A DNA stretch of 64,000 bases from Salegentibacter sp. Hel_I_6. Its GTDB lineage: Bacteria; Bacteroidota; Bacteroidia; Flavobacteriales; Flavobacteriaceae. Positions 7,443-16,693 of this stretch are shown one piece after another (positions within the stretch are counted from its first letter, which is position 1; each line of letters opens with the position of its first letter). The stretch covers positions 3,472,001 through 3,536,000 of the forward strand of contig NZ_JQNQ01000001.1 in NCBI RefSeq assembly GCF_000745315.1. Direction: 5' to 3'. The translations under genes and the position numbers were made by a program. Below the pieces are notes generated by a model. It was not told where the DNA came from, ran no database searches, and saw nothing but the letters and a program-made list of their open reading frames with translations.

Positions 7443-8693
7443 ATGGATATACCGCTTAAAAAGAAACGCTTTACCACTAAAAAGATCGCCATTATAGGAG
7501 GATCGGTTTTAATCGTTGCACTAATCGTGTTCGTATTAATTTCTTCTACAGGAAATTCCAAATTGAATGTTGAAAAAGAAAGGATAAGCATTAGTGAAGT
7601 AAAGAAAGGAAATTTCCAGGAAAATATACCAGTGAACGGAGCAGTACTGCCAATAAAAACCATTTACCTGGATGCCGTTGAAGGTGGGCGCGTAGAAGAA
7701 AAATTTGTGGAAGATGGGGCCTTGATGAAGGAGGGAGAGCCCATTCTAAGGCTTTCGAATACCGATTTGGAATTAAGCCTGGTCAATCAGGAAACCTCGG
7801 TGTATGACTTGCTCACTCAAATGCAAATTTCGCAAACCGCTGCCAGGCAAAACACTATTAACCGATTAAACCAATTAACCGATGTTGAAAATAGCTTAAA
7901 GGAGGCCGAAAGGGTTTATAAATTAAATTCACGCCTACTGGAAAAAGGAGCTATAGGCAAACAGGAATACCTGGAATCTCAAAATAATTACACCTATCAA
8001 AAAGAAAGGATGAAATTAGCAAAAGAGGTTATGGAGCAAGATTCGATTGCTACTAAGCAGGAAATTAATCAAAGTAGGGAATCTTATCAACGCACTCAAA
8101 AGGCGCTTGAACTTATGCAGAAAAAAGTAGAAGACTTGGTGGTTAGAGCGCCAATAGATGGCCAGCTTACCTCATTGGATGCTGAAATAGGTGAGTCAAA
8201 GACCAAAGGGGAGCGCCTGGGACAATTGGATGTGCTAAGCGGGTATAAAATTAGGGCGGAAATAGACGAGCATTATATTTCAAGAATTGTAACTGGTCAG
8301 GAAGGAACATTCACAAGTAACGGAAAAGAAGCCCTACTGGAGATCAAGAAAGTATATACGCAGGTAAATAATGGCAGGTTCCAGGTAGATATGGAATTTA
8401 AGGAAGAAGAACCAAACGGCCTGCGCCGCGGACAAACGTTTCAAATTAGGCTGGCCCTTAGCCAGGAAAAAGAAGCGATATTAATTCCGAAGGGCGGATT
8501 TTTTCAGCAAACCGGAGGAAACTGGATTTTTAAATTGAGTGAAGATGGAAAAACGGCGTATAAAGCGCCCATTCAATTAGGGAGTCAGAATACCGAATAC
8601 TATGAAGTTTTAGAAGGGATTGAACCTGGTGATAAGGTAATTACTTCCAGTTATTCTAATTTTGGTGATATTGAAGAATTGATTTTAGAGTAA
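7443..8693 (+). CDS. HlyD/MacA-family periplasmic adaptor
   Basis: The 416-residue adaptor has a short Lys-rich cytoplasmic start, one TM helix (about 16-33), a lipoyl/barrel-sandwich half (GRVEEKFVEDGALMKEGEPILRLS), a long alpha-hairpin coiled coil (about 115-230), the second lipoyl half (VRAPIDGQLTSLDAEIGE) and beta-barrel/membrane-proximal domains (LIPKGGFFQQTGGNWIFKL, GIEPGDKVI). It should bridge the inner-membrane ABC permeases to the TolC-type channel encoded at the end of the operon. It is the first gene of the operon, directly downstream of the regulatory sites, with the ATPase 39 bp further on. Confidence 0.93.
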   Translation: MDIPLKKKRFTTKKIAIIGGSVLIVALIVFVLISSTGNSKLNVEKERISISEVKKGNFQENIPVNGAVLPIKTIYLDAVEGGRVEEKFVEDGALMKEGEPILRLSNTDLELSLVNQETSVYDLLTQMQISQTAARQNTINRLNQLTDVENSLKEAERVYKLNSRLLEKGAIGKQEYLESQNNYTYQKERMKLAKEVMEQDSIATKQEINQSRESYQRTQKALELMQKKVEDLVVRAPIDGQLTSLDAEIGESKTKGERLGQLDVLSGYKIRAEIDEHYISRIVTGQEGTFTSNGKEALLEIKKVYTQVNNGRFQVDMEFKEEEPNGLRRGQTFQIRLALSQEKEAILIPKGGFFQQTGGNWIFKLSEDGKTAYKAPIQLGSQNTEYYEVLEGIEPGDKVITSSYSNFGDIEELILE

Positions 8694-8732
8694 GAATATT
8701 AAAAATAAAATTAAAAGATAAATCTGATCAAA

Positions 8733-9410
8733 ATGATAAAAATTACTAACCTCGAGAAATACTATCAAACCGAAGAGGTTCAAACCATAGCACTTAATAA
8801 ACTTTCATTCGAAGTAAAAGAAGGGGAGTTCGCCGCGATTATGGGACCTTCAGGTTGTGGGAAATCTACCCTATTAAATATTCTTGGACTGTTAGACGAT
8901 CCAGATGGCGGTAGCTATTTGTTTAATGGAATAGAAGTGGCCGGTTATAACGAAAGAAAGAGGGCACAACTTAGAAAGCATAATATCGGGTTTGTATTCC
9001 AGAGTTTTAATCTGATTGACGAACTAAGCGTTTTTGAAAATGTGGAACTTCCGCTGATTTATACTGGGGTAAAACCAACAGAACGCAAAGAAAGAGTACA
9101 TCAGGTTTTGGAGAAAATGGGCATTATGCACCGTAGGAAACATTTTCCACAGCAACTATCGGGCGGACAGCAGCAAAGGGTGGCTGTTGCCCGGGCTGTG
9201 GTGAACAACCCCAAACTTATTCTTGCCGATGAACCTACCGGAAACCTGGACAGTAGCAATGGGAACGAAGTGATGGATTTGCTAACCGAACTCAACGAAG
9301 CGGGAACCACCATCATCATGGTAACACACAGCGAACACGACGCTAAATTCAGCCATCGAATCATCAGGATGCTGGATGGTGAGAAAGTAACAGAGAATGT
9401 GTTGGTGTAA
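8733..9410 (+). CDS. MacB/LolD-type ABC transporter ATPase (first)
   Basis: The 225-residue cytoplasmic ATPase has all motifs: Walker A GPSGCGKST (38-46), Q-loop VFQSFN, signature LSGGQQQRVAVARA (from 142), Walker B LILADEP (162-168), D-loop GNLD and H-loop VTHSE. Its length and GEFAAIMGPSG motif place it with LolD/MacB-class ATPases that drive FtsX-type permeases. It lies between the adaptor and the first of five permeases. A single ATPase gene next to five permeases suggests it is shared among them, possibly together with the second ATPase at 22342. Confidence 0.95.
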   Translation: MIKITNLEKYYQTEEVQTIALNKLSFEVKEGEFAAIMGPSGCGKSTLLNILGLLDDPDGGSYLFNGIEVAGYNERKRAQLRKHNIGFVFQSFNLIDELSVFENVELPLIYTGVKPTERKERVHQVLEKMGIMHRRKHFPQQLSGGQQQRVAVARAVVNNPKLILADEPTGNLDSSNGNEVMDLLTELNEAGTTIIMVTHSEHDAKFSHRIIRMLDGEKVTENVLV

Positions 9411-9484
9411 AAAGCTCTCTCTAACTTCCCTGAAGCGGGAAAAGAAATGAATGTAGAAGTTCATCAATCAATAAACGGACAATT

Positions 9485-11917
9485 ATGATTCGGAGTTATA
9501 TTAAAATGGGATTAAGAGGTTTAAAAAACCAAACCTTTTTTACTCTTATCAATACCTTAGGGCTTGCCATAGGAATGGCAGGTGGACTATTGATTGCACT
9601 TTACATTTATGAGGAACTCAATTATGATAAGATGTTTGCCGATTCTGACCGTATCCATAGAATCGATATGGAAATCAAATTTGGTGGAGCAGAGATTAAA
9701 TCCGCTGAAACGGCTCCACCTTTGGCTGGCACGGTAAAGCGCGATTTTCCCGAAGTTGAGAATACAACCCGATTTAGAATCCTGGGGAGCAATCTTTTTA
9801 GAAACGTCAAAAAAACAGACAATATCAAGGAACTCCATACCACTTATGCTGATTCTACATTTTTTGAAATGTTCGGTTTAGACCTCATTCAGGGCAATAA
9901 AGAGTCTGCACTACAAAAACCCAACACATTAGTCATGACCAGAACGGCTGCAGAAAATCATTTTGGTAGCGTAGACGTTGTGGGTAAAAAACTCCTCCTA
10001 AATAATAAAGAAACTTATTTAGTAACTGGTGTTATGGAAGATCTGCCCGAAAATTCTTTTCTTAAGGATTACTCCATATTCATGGCCATGGCGGGTAACG
10101 TGGCTTCCCGCGAAGATATCTGGGGCGGCAATAATTACTTCACTTTTATAAAGCTATCGCCAGGTACCAACCTGGATAACTTCCAATTACAACTGGACGG
10201 TTTACTAGAGAAATATGTTCTTCCCTGGGCTGTCAAAACCTTTCCGGGTATGACTGCGGAATCCTTTGCCGCATCTGGAAACTATATAAGATTCCACACC
10301 ATACCGCTAACTGATATTCACCTTCATTCTGATAATAAGATCGAGATGTCTCAGAAAGGAAACATACAGAACATTTACATCCTATCGTTCATAGGTTTCT
10401 TCCTGGTTTTTCTAGCCAGTGTAAATTTTATGAATCTCTCTACGGCAAATTCTCTCAAAAGAGCTAAAGAGGTTGGGATACGCAAAACGCTTGGCTCCAG
10501 TCGAAGACAACTAATTATTCAATTTTTGACAGAGTCTGGCCTAGTGGTTTTTGCATCTATGATACTGGCTGTGATCGTGGCTTACATAGCTATGCCATTT
10601 TTTAATGACCTCGCTGGTCGTAGTATATCCATTCCTTTTGACGAACCTATATTTTATGCCTGGCTAATTTTGATAACGATCATTTTAGGGTTAATCTCGG
10701 GCAGTTACCCGGCATTTGTTATTTCTAAATTTGTTCCCGTAGATACCTTAAAAGGAATAAGGGTACAAGGCACCAGTAAATGGAACATCCGTAGTTTTTT
10801 AGTAGTTTTTCAATTCAGCATAGCAGTATTCTTAATAGTAGGGACACTAGTAGTTTTTCAACAGTTACAATTTATACAGGGTAAAGATTTAGGATTTGAT
10901 AAGGAACAGGTACTCATTATCAACGACACTTACGCTGCCGGGGAACAAATAGATGCACTGAGAAAGGAAATACTTAATTTAAGTGCGGTTCAAAATGCGA
11001 CCGTAAGTAGCTTTATGCCAGTGCCATCTTCACGTTCCAGCACTTCTTTTTTTCAGGAAGGAAAAATGGATCAACAATATGCCATACAAACGCAGATCTG
11101 GAAGGTTGATGATCATTACCTCAATACGCTTGACCTTGAGCTTATCAGTGGTCGCAATTTCAATGGACATTCCATTGCAGACTCAACGGCAGTCATTATT
11201 AATGAATCCACACTCACAACCCTTGGTTTGAATGCAGAAGAAGCATTAGGGGTTAGAATCACCCAAGAAGTAGAATTGGGTGAACCTTTATATTATAATA
11301 TTATAGGGGTGGTTAAAGACTTTCACTATGAATCGCTAAGGGAAGAAATAGGTGCGCTGGGGTTGTTTATGGATCGATCTACAGGCTCTATTGCTGTCAA
11401 GTTGAAGACAGCCGACCTTACTGACGTGATTGCAAGTATAGAAAATATTTGGTCAAAGATGGCGCCTGGTCAGCCTTTCGATTATCGTTTTATGGACGCT
11501 GCTTTTGAAACGTCCTATAAGGAAGAACGTCGACTGGGCAGCATTTTTATGGTGTTTACCTGTCTTTCCATTTTTATTGCTTGTTTGGGTCTTTTTGCTC
11601 TGGCAACATTCAATGCTCAGAGAAGAACAAAAGAAATTGGCGTGCGAAAGGTTCTAGGTGCCAGTGTGAGTGAGATCACTTTAGGTCTCACTACCGACTT
11701 TCTTAAGTTGGTAATTATCTCGACCCTTTTTTCCCTGCCTCTAGGATGGTATTTTATGAGCATATGGCTTCAGGACTTTTCATATCGCATCCAGATCGGG
11801 TGGAAAATCCTGGGCTTTTCAGCGCTGCTAGTCATTTTTATTGCTATCGTTACTGTAAGCTTCCAGGCCATTAAAGCCGCAATAGCAAACCCGGTAAAAA
11901 GTTTAAGAACAGAATAA
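9485..11917 (+). CDS. MacB/FtsX-family ABC permease 1 of 5
   Basis: The 810-residue permease follows the double-FtsX layout: TM near residues 20-40, a periplasmic MacB core, three TMs around 290-430 including AKEVGIRKTLGSSRRQ, a second periplasmic domain, and three C-terminal TMs including TKEIGVRKVLGAS. It ends NPVKSLRTE, as do the next two with small changes. The xEIGxRKxLG motif before TM helices is typical of FtsX permeases. MacB-class pumps act by mechanotransmission, moving periplasmic substrates into a TolC channel. A 23-bp block near its 3' end (11855-11877) is identical to one near the 3' end of permease 2. Confidence 0.93.
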   Translation: MIRSYIKMGLRGLKNQTFFTLINTLGLAIGMAGGLLIALYIYEELNYDKMFADSDRIHRIDMEIKFGGAEIKSAETAPPLAGTVKRDFPEVENTTRFRILGSNLFRNVKKTDNIKELHTTYADSTFFEMFGLDLIQGNKESALQKPNTLVMTRTAAENHFGSVDVVGKKLLLNNKETYLVTGVMEDLPENSFLKDYSIFMAMAGNVASREDIWGGNNYFTFIKLSPGTNLDNFQLQLDGLLEKYVLPWAVKTFPGMTAESFAASGNYIRFHTIPLTDIHLHSDNKIEMSQKGNIQNIYILSFIGFFLVFLASVNFMNLSTANSLKRAKEVGIRKTLGSSRRQLIIQFLTESGLVVFASMILAVIVAYIAMPFFNDLAGRSISIPFDEPIFYAWLILITIILGLISGSYPAFVISKFVPVDTLKGIRVQGTSKWNIRSFLVVFQFSIAVFLIVGTLVVFQQLQFIQGKDLGFDKEQVLIINDTYAAGEQIDALRKEILNLSAVQNATVSSFMPVPSSRSSTSFFQEGKMDQQYAIQTQIWKVDDHYLNTLDLELISGRNFNGHSIADSTAVIINESTLTTLGLNAEEALGVRITQEVELGEPLYYNIIGVVKDFHYESLREEIGALGLFMDRSTGSIAVKLKTADLTDVIASIENIWSKMAPGQPFDYRFMDAAFETSYKEERRLGSIFMVFTCLSIFIACLGLFALATFNAQRRTKEIGVRKVLGASVSEITLGLTTDFLKLVIISTLFSLPLGWYFMSIWLQDFSYRIQIGWKILGFSALLVIFIAIVTVSFQAIKAAIANPVKSLRTE

Positions 11918-11926
11918 ATCTTTAAA

Positions 11927-14287
11927 ATGATCAAGAACTATTTTAAAATCGCATGGCGGAATATCTATAGAAATAAAGGCTATAGTGCCCTAAATATTTT
12001 TGGATTAGCTATAGGAATAACTTGTGCAAGTCTTATTTTGCTTTGGGTAGAAGATGAGGTAAATTTCGATGAGGGAATTAAAGATAAAAATTTAGTCTTT
12101 AATGTTCCTACCAATCAGAAATATGATGGAGCGTGGCGTACTTTTTTTATGGCAACCCCGGGACCCTTAGCTTCAGTTCTAAAAGAGGAAATTCCGGAAA
12201 TAAAAAAAGCTGCCCGACTTCGCGATGAAAACTTTCTTTTTAGCGTAGAGGATAAAGCCATAAAAAGTAAAGGAGCTTATACCGATGAAGATCTCCTAGA
12301 AATATTCGATCTTAATTTTATTGCGGGCAATCCAAATGAAGCCTTTAAAAATAAAAATGGAATTGTACTAACACAAATGCTTGCAACTATACTTTTTGGG
12401 AGTAACGAAAAAGTTCTGGGTAAAACAATACAGGTTGATCAAAAAACTAATTATACAATAACTGGAATTATTGAAGATCTCCCTGAAAATACTACTTATT
12501 CATTTTCATGGTTAGTTCCTTTTAGAAATTTTACCGATGGTAAAGAATGGACCCAGGATTATGGAAGCAATTTCACGGACACTTTTGTAAAATTAGATCC
12601 AACAGCAGATGTTGAAAAGGTAGATAAAAAAGTAAGGGCTGTTCTTCCAGCTAAAACTGGTGACAAAGAAACTGAAGCAATTTTGTTCTCCGCGAAAGAC
12701 TGGCACCTGCGGGGCTATTTTAAAGACGGTAAAATAGCTGGCGGACGAATTGAGTATGTACGCTTGTTTAGCTTTATTGCACTAATCATTTTAATCATAG
12801 CCTGTGTCAACTTCATGAATTTGGCAACCGCCAGGAGTGAAAAACGTGCTGGCGAAGTGGGTATGCGCAAAGCCCTTGGCTCAGGAAGAAAACAGTTAAT
12901 TTTTCAATTTACTACCGAGGCTATTTTGAACGCAGTACTAGCGGGAATTTTAAGTATCGTAGCGATTATCATAATACTTCCAGAATTTAATTCTCTGGTA
13001 GATAAGAATCTAAGTTTAAACCTCATTCTTCCTTCACATATTCTTTCATTGCTATGCATATCACTTGCCTGTGGGATACTGGCGGGTTTGTATCCGGCTT
13101 TCTATCTTTCTAGCTTCAAGCCAATTGATGTTTTGAAAGGGACTCGCAAAAAAGCGGGAAGTGCTTCCCTAATACGTAAATGTCTGGTTGTGGGACAGTT
13201 TGCGATTTCTGTAATCTTAATAGTGAGTACTATCGTAGTTTATGAGCAAGTTCACTATGTGAAAAACCGAAATATAGGTTTACAAAAAGAAAATTTGATA
13301 GAAATTCCGGCTGCTGGTGGTGAAATAATCAAAAATTTTGAATCGATTGTACAAGAATTAAAGTCTTCTGGTACGGTTGAAAGCGCTGGTCTTATGAATT
13401 CTCAAATTTTATCTGGCGGAAATAATACTTCAAGTGTAAGTTGGCCTGGACGACCTAATGATAAAGATATCCTGATCTCTTTTAGAACTATTACCCCTGA
13501 ATTTTTAAAAGCTACCGGAATGAAATTAAAAGAAGGAAGGGGGTTTGGTAATTCCCAGGCAGCTGATAGTAGTAATGTTTTAATATCTGAAACTTTCGCC
13601 AAACTAATGATTACTGAAAACCCAATAGGTAATAAAATACAATGGCAGGAAGAAGAATTTACTATTACTGGAATAGTTGAAGATTATTTATATGATGATA
13701 TGTATGGAAGTAGCGATCCTGTGATGTTCTATCATCAAGCTGAAGGTGCGGATTATATGTATGTAAAACCAAAACCAGGTATATCAACAACCCAAGTTTT
13801 AGAAAACGTGGAAGAAGTTCTTAAAACACAGAATCCTGGTTTTCCTTTCGAGTACAGGTTTGTTGATGATGCTTTTAATGCCAAATTTAAAAGTGAACAG
13901 CTAGTAGGAAATTTATCTCAGATTTTTGCTTTAATAGCGATAATTATCTCGTGCATGGGGCTTTTTGGACTTTCTGCTTATATGGCTGAGCAAAGAAGAA
14001 AAGAAATAGGTGTACGTAAGGTTTTAGGCTCTAGTGTTCTAAATATCGTCAAATTACTGTCTAAAGATTTTTTAATATTAGTAATTATTGCACTTCTTTT
14101 TGCGATACCACTAGCTTGGTTTATTATGCATACCTGGCTACAAGATTATGCTTACAGAATAACTATTTCAGCGTGGATATTTGTATTTGCGGGAGGAAGC
14201 GCCATAATAATTGCCTTACTAACCGTAAGCTTCCAGGCCATTAAAGCTGCAACTGCAGATCCAGTAAAAAGTTTAAGAACAGAGTAA
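11927..14287 (+). CDS. MacB/FtsX-family ABC permease 2 of 5
   Basis: The 786-residue paralogue has the same architecture. It opens with MIKNYFKIAWRNIYRNKGYS and carries the two FtsX motifs AGEVGMRKALGSGRKQ and RKEIGVRKVLGSS, with two large periplasmic segments between TM clusters. It lies 9 bp after permease 1, so the two are co-translated or tightly coupled. The periplasmic domains differ clearly from those of its neighbours while the start and end are conserved, which fits paralogues that pair with shared partners but contact different substrates. Substrate is unknown. Confidence 0.93.
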   Translation: MIKNYFKIAWRNIYRNKGYSALNIFGLAIGITCASLILLWVEDEVNFDEGIKDKNLVFNVPTNQKYDGAWRTFFMATPGPLASVLKEEIPEIKKAARLRDENFLFSVEDKAIKSKGAYTDEDLLEIFDLNFIAGNPNEAFKNKNGIVLTQMLATILFGSNEKVLGKTIQVDQKTNYTITGIIEDLPENTTYSFSWLVPFRNFTDGKEWTQDYGSNFTDTFVKLDPTADVEKVDKKVRAVLPAKTGDKETEAILFSAKDWHLRGYFKDGKIAGGRIEYVRLFSFIALIILIIACVNFMNLATARSEKRAGEVGMRKALGSGRKQLIFQFTTEAILNAVLAGILSIVAIIIILPEFNSLVDKNLSLNLILPSHILSLLCISLACGILAGLYPAFYLSSFKPIDVLKGTRKKAGSASLIRKCLVVGQFAISVILIVSTIVVYEQVHYVKNRNIGLQKENLIEIPAAGGEIIKNFESIVQELKSSGTVESAGLMNSQILSGGNNTSSVSWPGRPNDKDILISFRTITPEFLKATGMKLKEGRGFGNSQAADSSNVLISETFAKLMITENPIGNKIQWQEEEFTITGIVEDYLYDDMYGSSDPVMFYHQAEGADYMYVKPKPGISTTQVLENVEEVLKTQNPGFPFEYRFVDDAFNAKFKSEQLVGNLSQIFALIAIIISCMGLFGLSAYMAEQRRKEIGVRKVLGSSVLNIVKLLSKDFLILVIIALLFAIPLAWFIMHTWLQDYAYRITISAWIFVFAGGSAIIIALLTVSFQAIKAATADPVKSLRTE

Positions 14288-14298
14288 ATCCTACAAAA

Positions 14299-16683
14299 AT
14301 GATCAAAAACTATTTTAAAATCGCCTGGAGAAGTTTAGGGAAAAGCAAGACCTATACTTCTATAAATATCTTAGGCTTGGCCGCTGGAATGGCAAGTTTT
14401 ATTATTGTTTTGTTGGCTTTGAATTATGAATTGAGTTATGATACATGGGATCCAGAACTTGAAAAAGTTTATAAAGTCTCTTCACGCATGCAAGACGAAG
14501 TCATGGAAGCCACACCAGCACCACTTGCTTCTTTTTTAGCTGAAAAACATCCTAATATTGAAGCAGCAACATCTTTACAAGGAACTGGAGATTTTGAAGT
14601 TCTAATTAGTACTGGTGAGAAAAGTATCTACGAAAAAGGATTCACCTCTGCCGATTCCCTATTTCTTCAAGTTTTCCCATACCAGCTTGTTTGTGGGGAC
14701 AGGGCTACAGCACTTGATGCTCCTAATTCAGTAATAGTTAGTGAAGAACTTGCAAAAACTCTTTTCGGGAATAATGAACCTATGGGAAAAACTATTAGAG
14801 TTTTTGATGCAATGGAAGCAGTGGTTTCTGGAGTTTTTAAAATACCAGATACACCTTCGCACCGGAGCGTTCATTTAGTAATGAGAGATCCTTATGAAGC
14901 ACAAAATTTTTTCTGGAATAATCATTCTTATGAAACCTATATAAAATTAAAAAACCCAATTGCTGAAGTTGAGCTTGAAGAAGATATTAATCGAATTTTT
15001 TATGAGGAAAGAATTAAGGTTGATGAGCAGCTCAATGAAGCGTCCAACAATGGTAATAGAACTATTCTTTTTACTGATGCTGTTCCAAATATTCAAAATT
15101 TCTCAAAACACGGAAATAGCAGTATTAAAACGGTTTCCATTTTATTCATTCTTGCAGTTTTATTATTGATTACAGGAGCAATTAACTTTAGCAATCTTAC
15201 CGTTGCAAAATCTATAAGTCGGGCAAAAGAAGTAGGGATTCGAAAAACACTGGGATCTGGCAAAAGAAAATTGATTTTTCATTTTATGAGCGAAACAGCA
15301 TTGCAATGCCTTATAAGTTTATTATTTGCTTTAGTGATTGTTATTATTAGTCTGCCATATATCAATATATCACTAAAACTAAATCTTAATTTCTGGGAAC
15401 AAAATTATGGAGAACTTTTATTGCAATTAGGAATTTGCCTATTCGTAATCACAATGCTTTCAGGAATCTATCCCTCACTTTATTTATCCCGATTAAATCC
15501 GGTAAAGGTTTTAAAAGGTGATTTTTCTGGAGGAAAAAAAGGTTTGGGACTTCGGAACGCATTGCTGACTTTTCAGTTTGTAGTAACGGCATTTTTTATT
15601 GCAGCCATTTTTGTAGTCAATAAACAACTTGATTTTATGCAGAATGCAGATAAGGGTTTTAAAGATGATCAAGTGTTACGGATAGAAGCAATGCAGGATA
15701 CTCGAGAACAAGGCTTTGCCCAAACTCGTAATTCATTATTGGCTATTTCAGGTGTTTCAAAAGTAGCAAAAACAACCACAGTTCCTGGCGACAAAATGGC
15801 CGATTCCTCTACAACCTATTTTAATTATAAAGGAGAACAAATACGTATGGGGTCTGTAAAAGTAAGTACAGATTATTTTGAAACCCTTCAAGTTCCTCTA
15901 GTAAGTGGAAGGTATTTTAATGAAAGTTATGCCGACCAAAATACCCGTAGCGCTATTATAAATGAAACTGCAGCTAAAAAATTGAATGTTGCTAATCCTA
16001 TTGGAGAGCTAATTTCTTTTGGAGGATGTGATGAAGGCGAGGTAGAGATTGTTGGTGTAGTTAAAAACATTAATGTTCACGGCTTTGAACTGGCTATTAA
16101 ACCTGCAGTTTACACGATAGAAAATAAAGCTTGTATGTTTCAATCTGGAGGTGCAATACTGGTGAAATTACAATCAAAAAATGTAAAGGCTTCATTGACG
16201 GCAATTGAAAAGGAATGGAAATCTATAGAACCTAACTTTCCTATTAGATATTCCTTTATAGATGCAAATTTTCAGCAACTATATAGCTCTTATTACAGGC
16301 TTCAAAAAATTATTACATTTTTTGGTGGAATAGCAATTCTTATTTCCATAATGGGATTATTTGCTTTAACAGCTTTTATTATTCAGCAACGTAATAGGGA
16401 AATAGGAATAAGAAAAGTATTAGGAGCCAATATAAAATCTATTACAGCTTTAATTAGTAAAGACTTTCTACTTCTCGTATTTATTGCAACTCTTATATCT
16501 ATTCCTTTAAGCTGGTGGTTTATGAAGCAGTGGCTTAACGATTTTGCCTATCAAACTAGCAACGATTGGTGGATTTATGCAGGTTCTGCAGTTTTGGTAT
16601 TACTAATAGCATTAATCACGGTAAGTATTCAAACCATAAATGCTGCAACTGCAAACCCTGTAAAAAGTTTAAAAACCGAGTAA
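14299..16683 (+). CDS. MacB/FtsX-family ABC permease 3 of 5
   Basis: The 794-residue paralogue has FtsX motifs AKEVGIRKTLGSGKRK and NREIGIRKVLGANIKS and a C-terminus NPVKSLKTE. An opening TM and two periplasmic domains are visible. The gene lies 11 bp after permease 2. The first periplasmic domain has a segment FGGCDEGEVEIV in the second half and two cysteines (CGD, CMF) not seen at the same place in the others. It appears more AT-rich than permease 1 by eye. It is intact, which argues against the array being a product of recent, decaying duplication. Confidence 0.93.
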   Translation: MIKNYFKIAWRSLGKSKTYTSINILGLAAGMASFIIVLLALNYELSYDTWDPELEKVYKVSSRMQDEVMEATPAPLASFLAEKHPNIEAATSLQGTGDFEVLISTGEKSIYEKGFTSADSLFLQVFPYQLVCGDRATALDAPNSVIVSEELAKTLFGNNEPMGKTIRVFDAMEAVVSGVFKIPDTPSHRSVHLVMRDPYEAQNFFWNNHSYETYIKLKNPIAEVELEEDINRIFYEERIKVDEQLNEASNNGNRTILFTDAVPNIQNFSKHGNSSIKTVSILFILAVLLLITGAINFSNLTVAKSISRAKEVGIRKTLGSGKRKLIFHFMSETALQCLISLLFALVIVIISLPYINISLKLNLNFWEQNYGELLLQLGICLFVITMLSGIYPSLYLSRLNPVKVLKGDFSGGKKGLGLRNALLTFQFVVTAFFIAAIFVVNKQLDFMQNADKGFKDDQVLRIEAMQDTREQGFAQTRNSLLAISGVSKVAKTTTVPGDKMADSSTTYFNYKGEQIRMGSVKVSTDYFETLQVPLVSGRYFNESYADQNTRSAIINETAAKKLNVANPIGELISFGGCDEGEVEIVGVVKNINVHGFELAIKPAVYTIENKACMFQSGGAILVKLQSKNVKASLTAIEKEWKSIEPNFPIRYSFIDANFQQLYSSYYRLQKIITFFGGIAILISIMGLFALTAFIIQQRNREIGIRKVLGANIKSITALISKDFLLLVFIATLISIPLSWWFMKQWLNDFAYQTSNDWWIYAGSAVLVLLIALITVSIQTINAATANPVKSLKTE

Positions 16684-16693
16684 TTCCTAAAAA

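Noticed and set aside
9421..9445. Hairpin TTCCC-N6-GGGAA between the ATPase and permease 1 as a terminator
   Set aside because: The stem is only 5 bp and lacks a T-run, and the operon clearly continues; at most it affects RNA processing.
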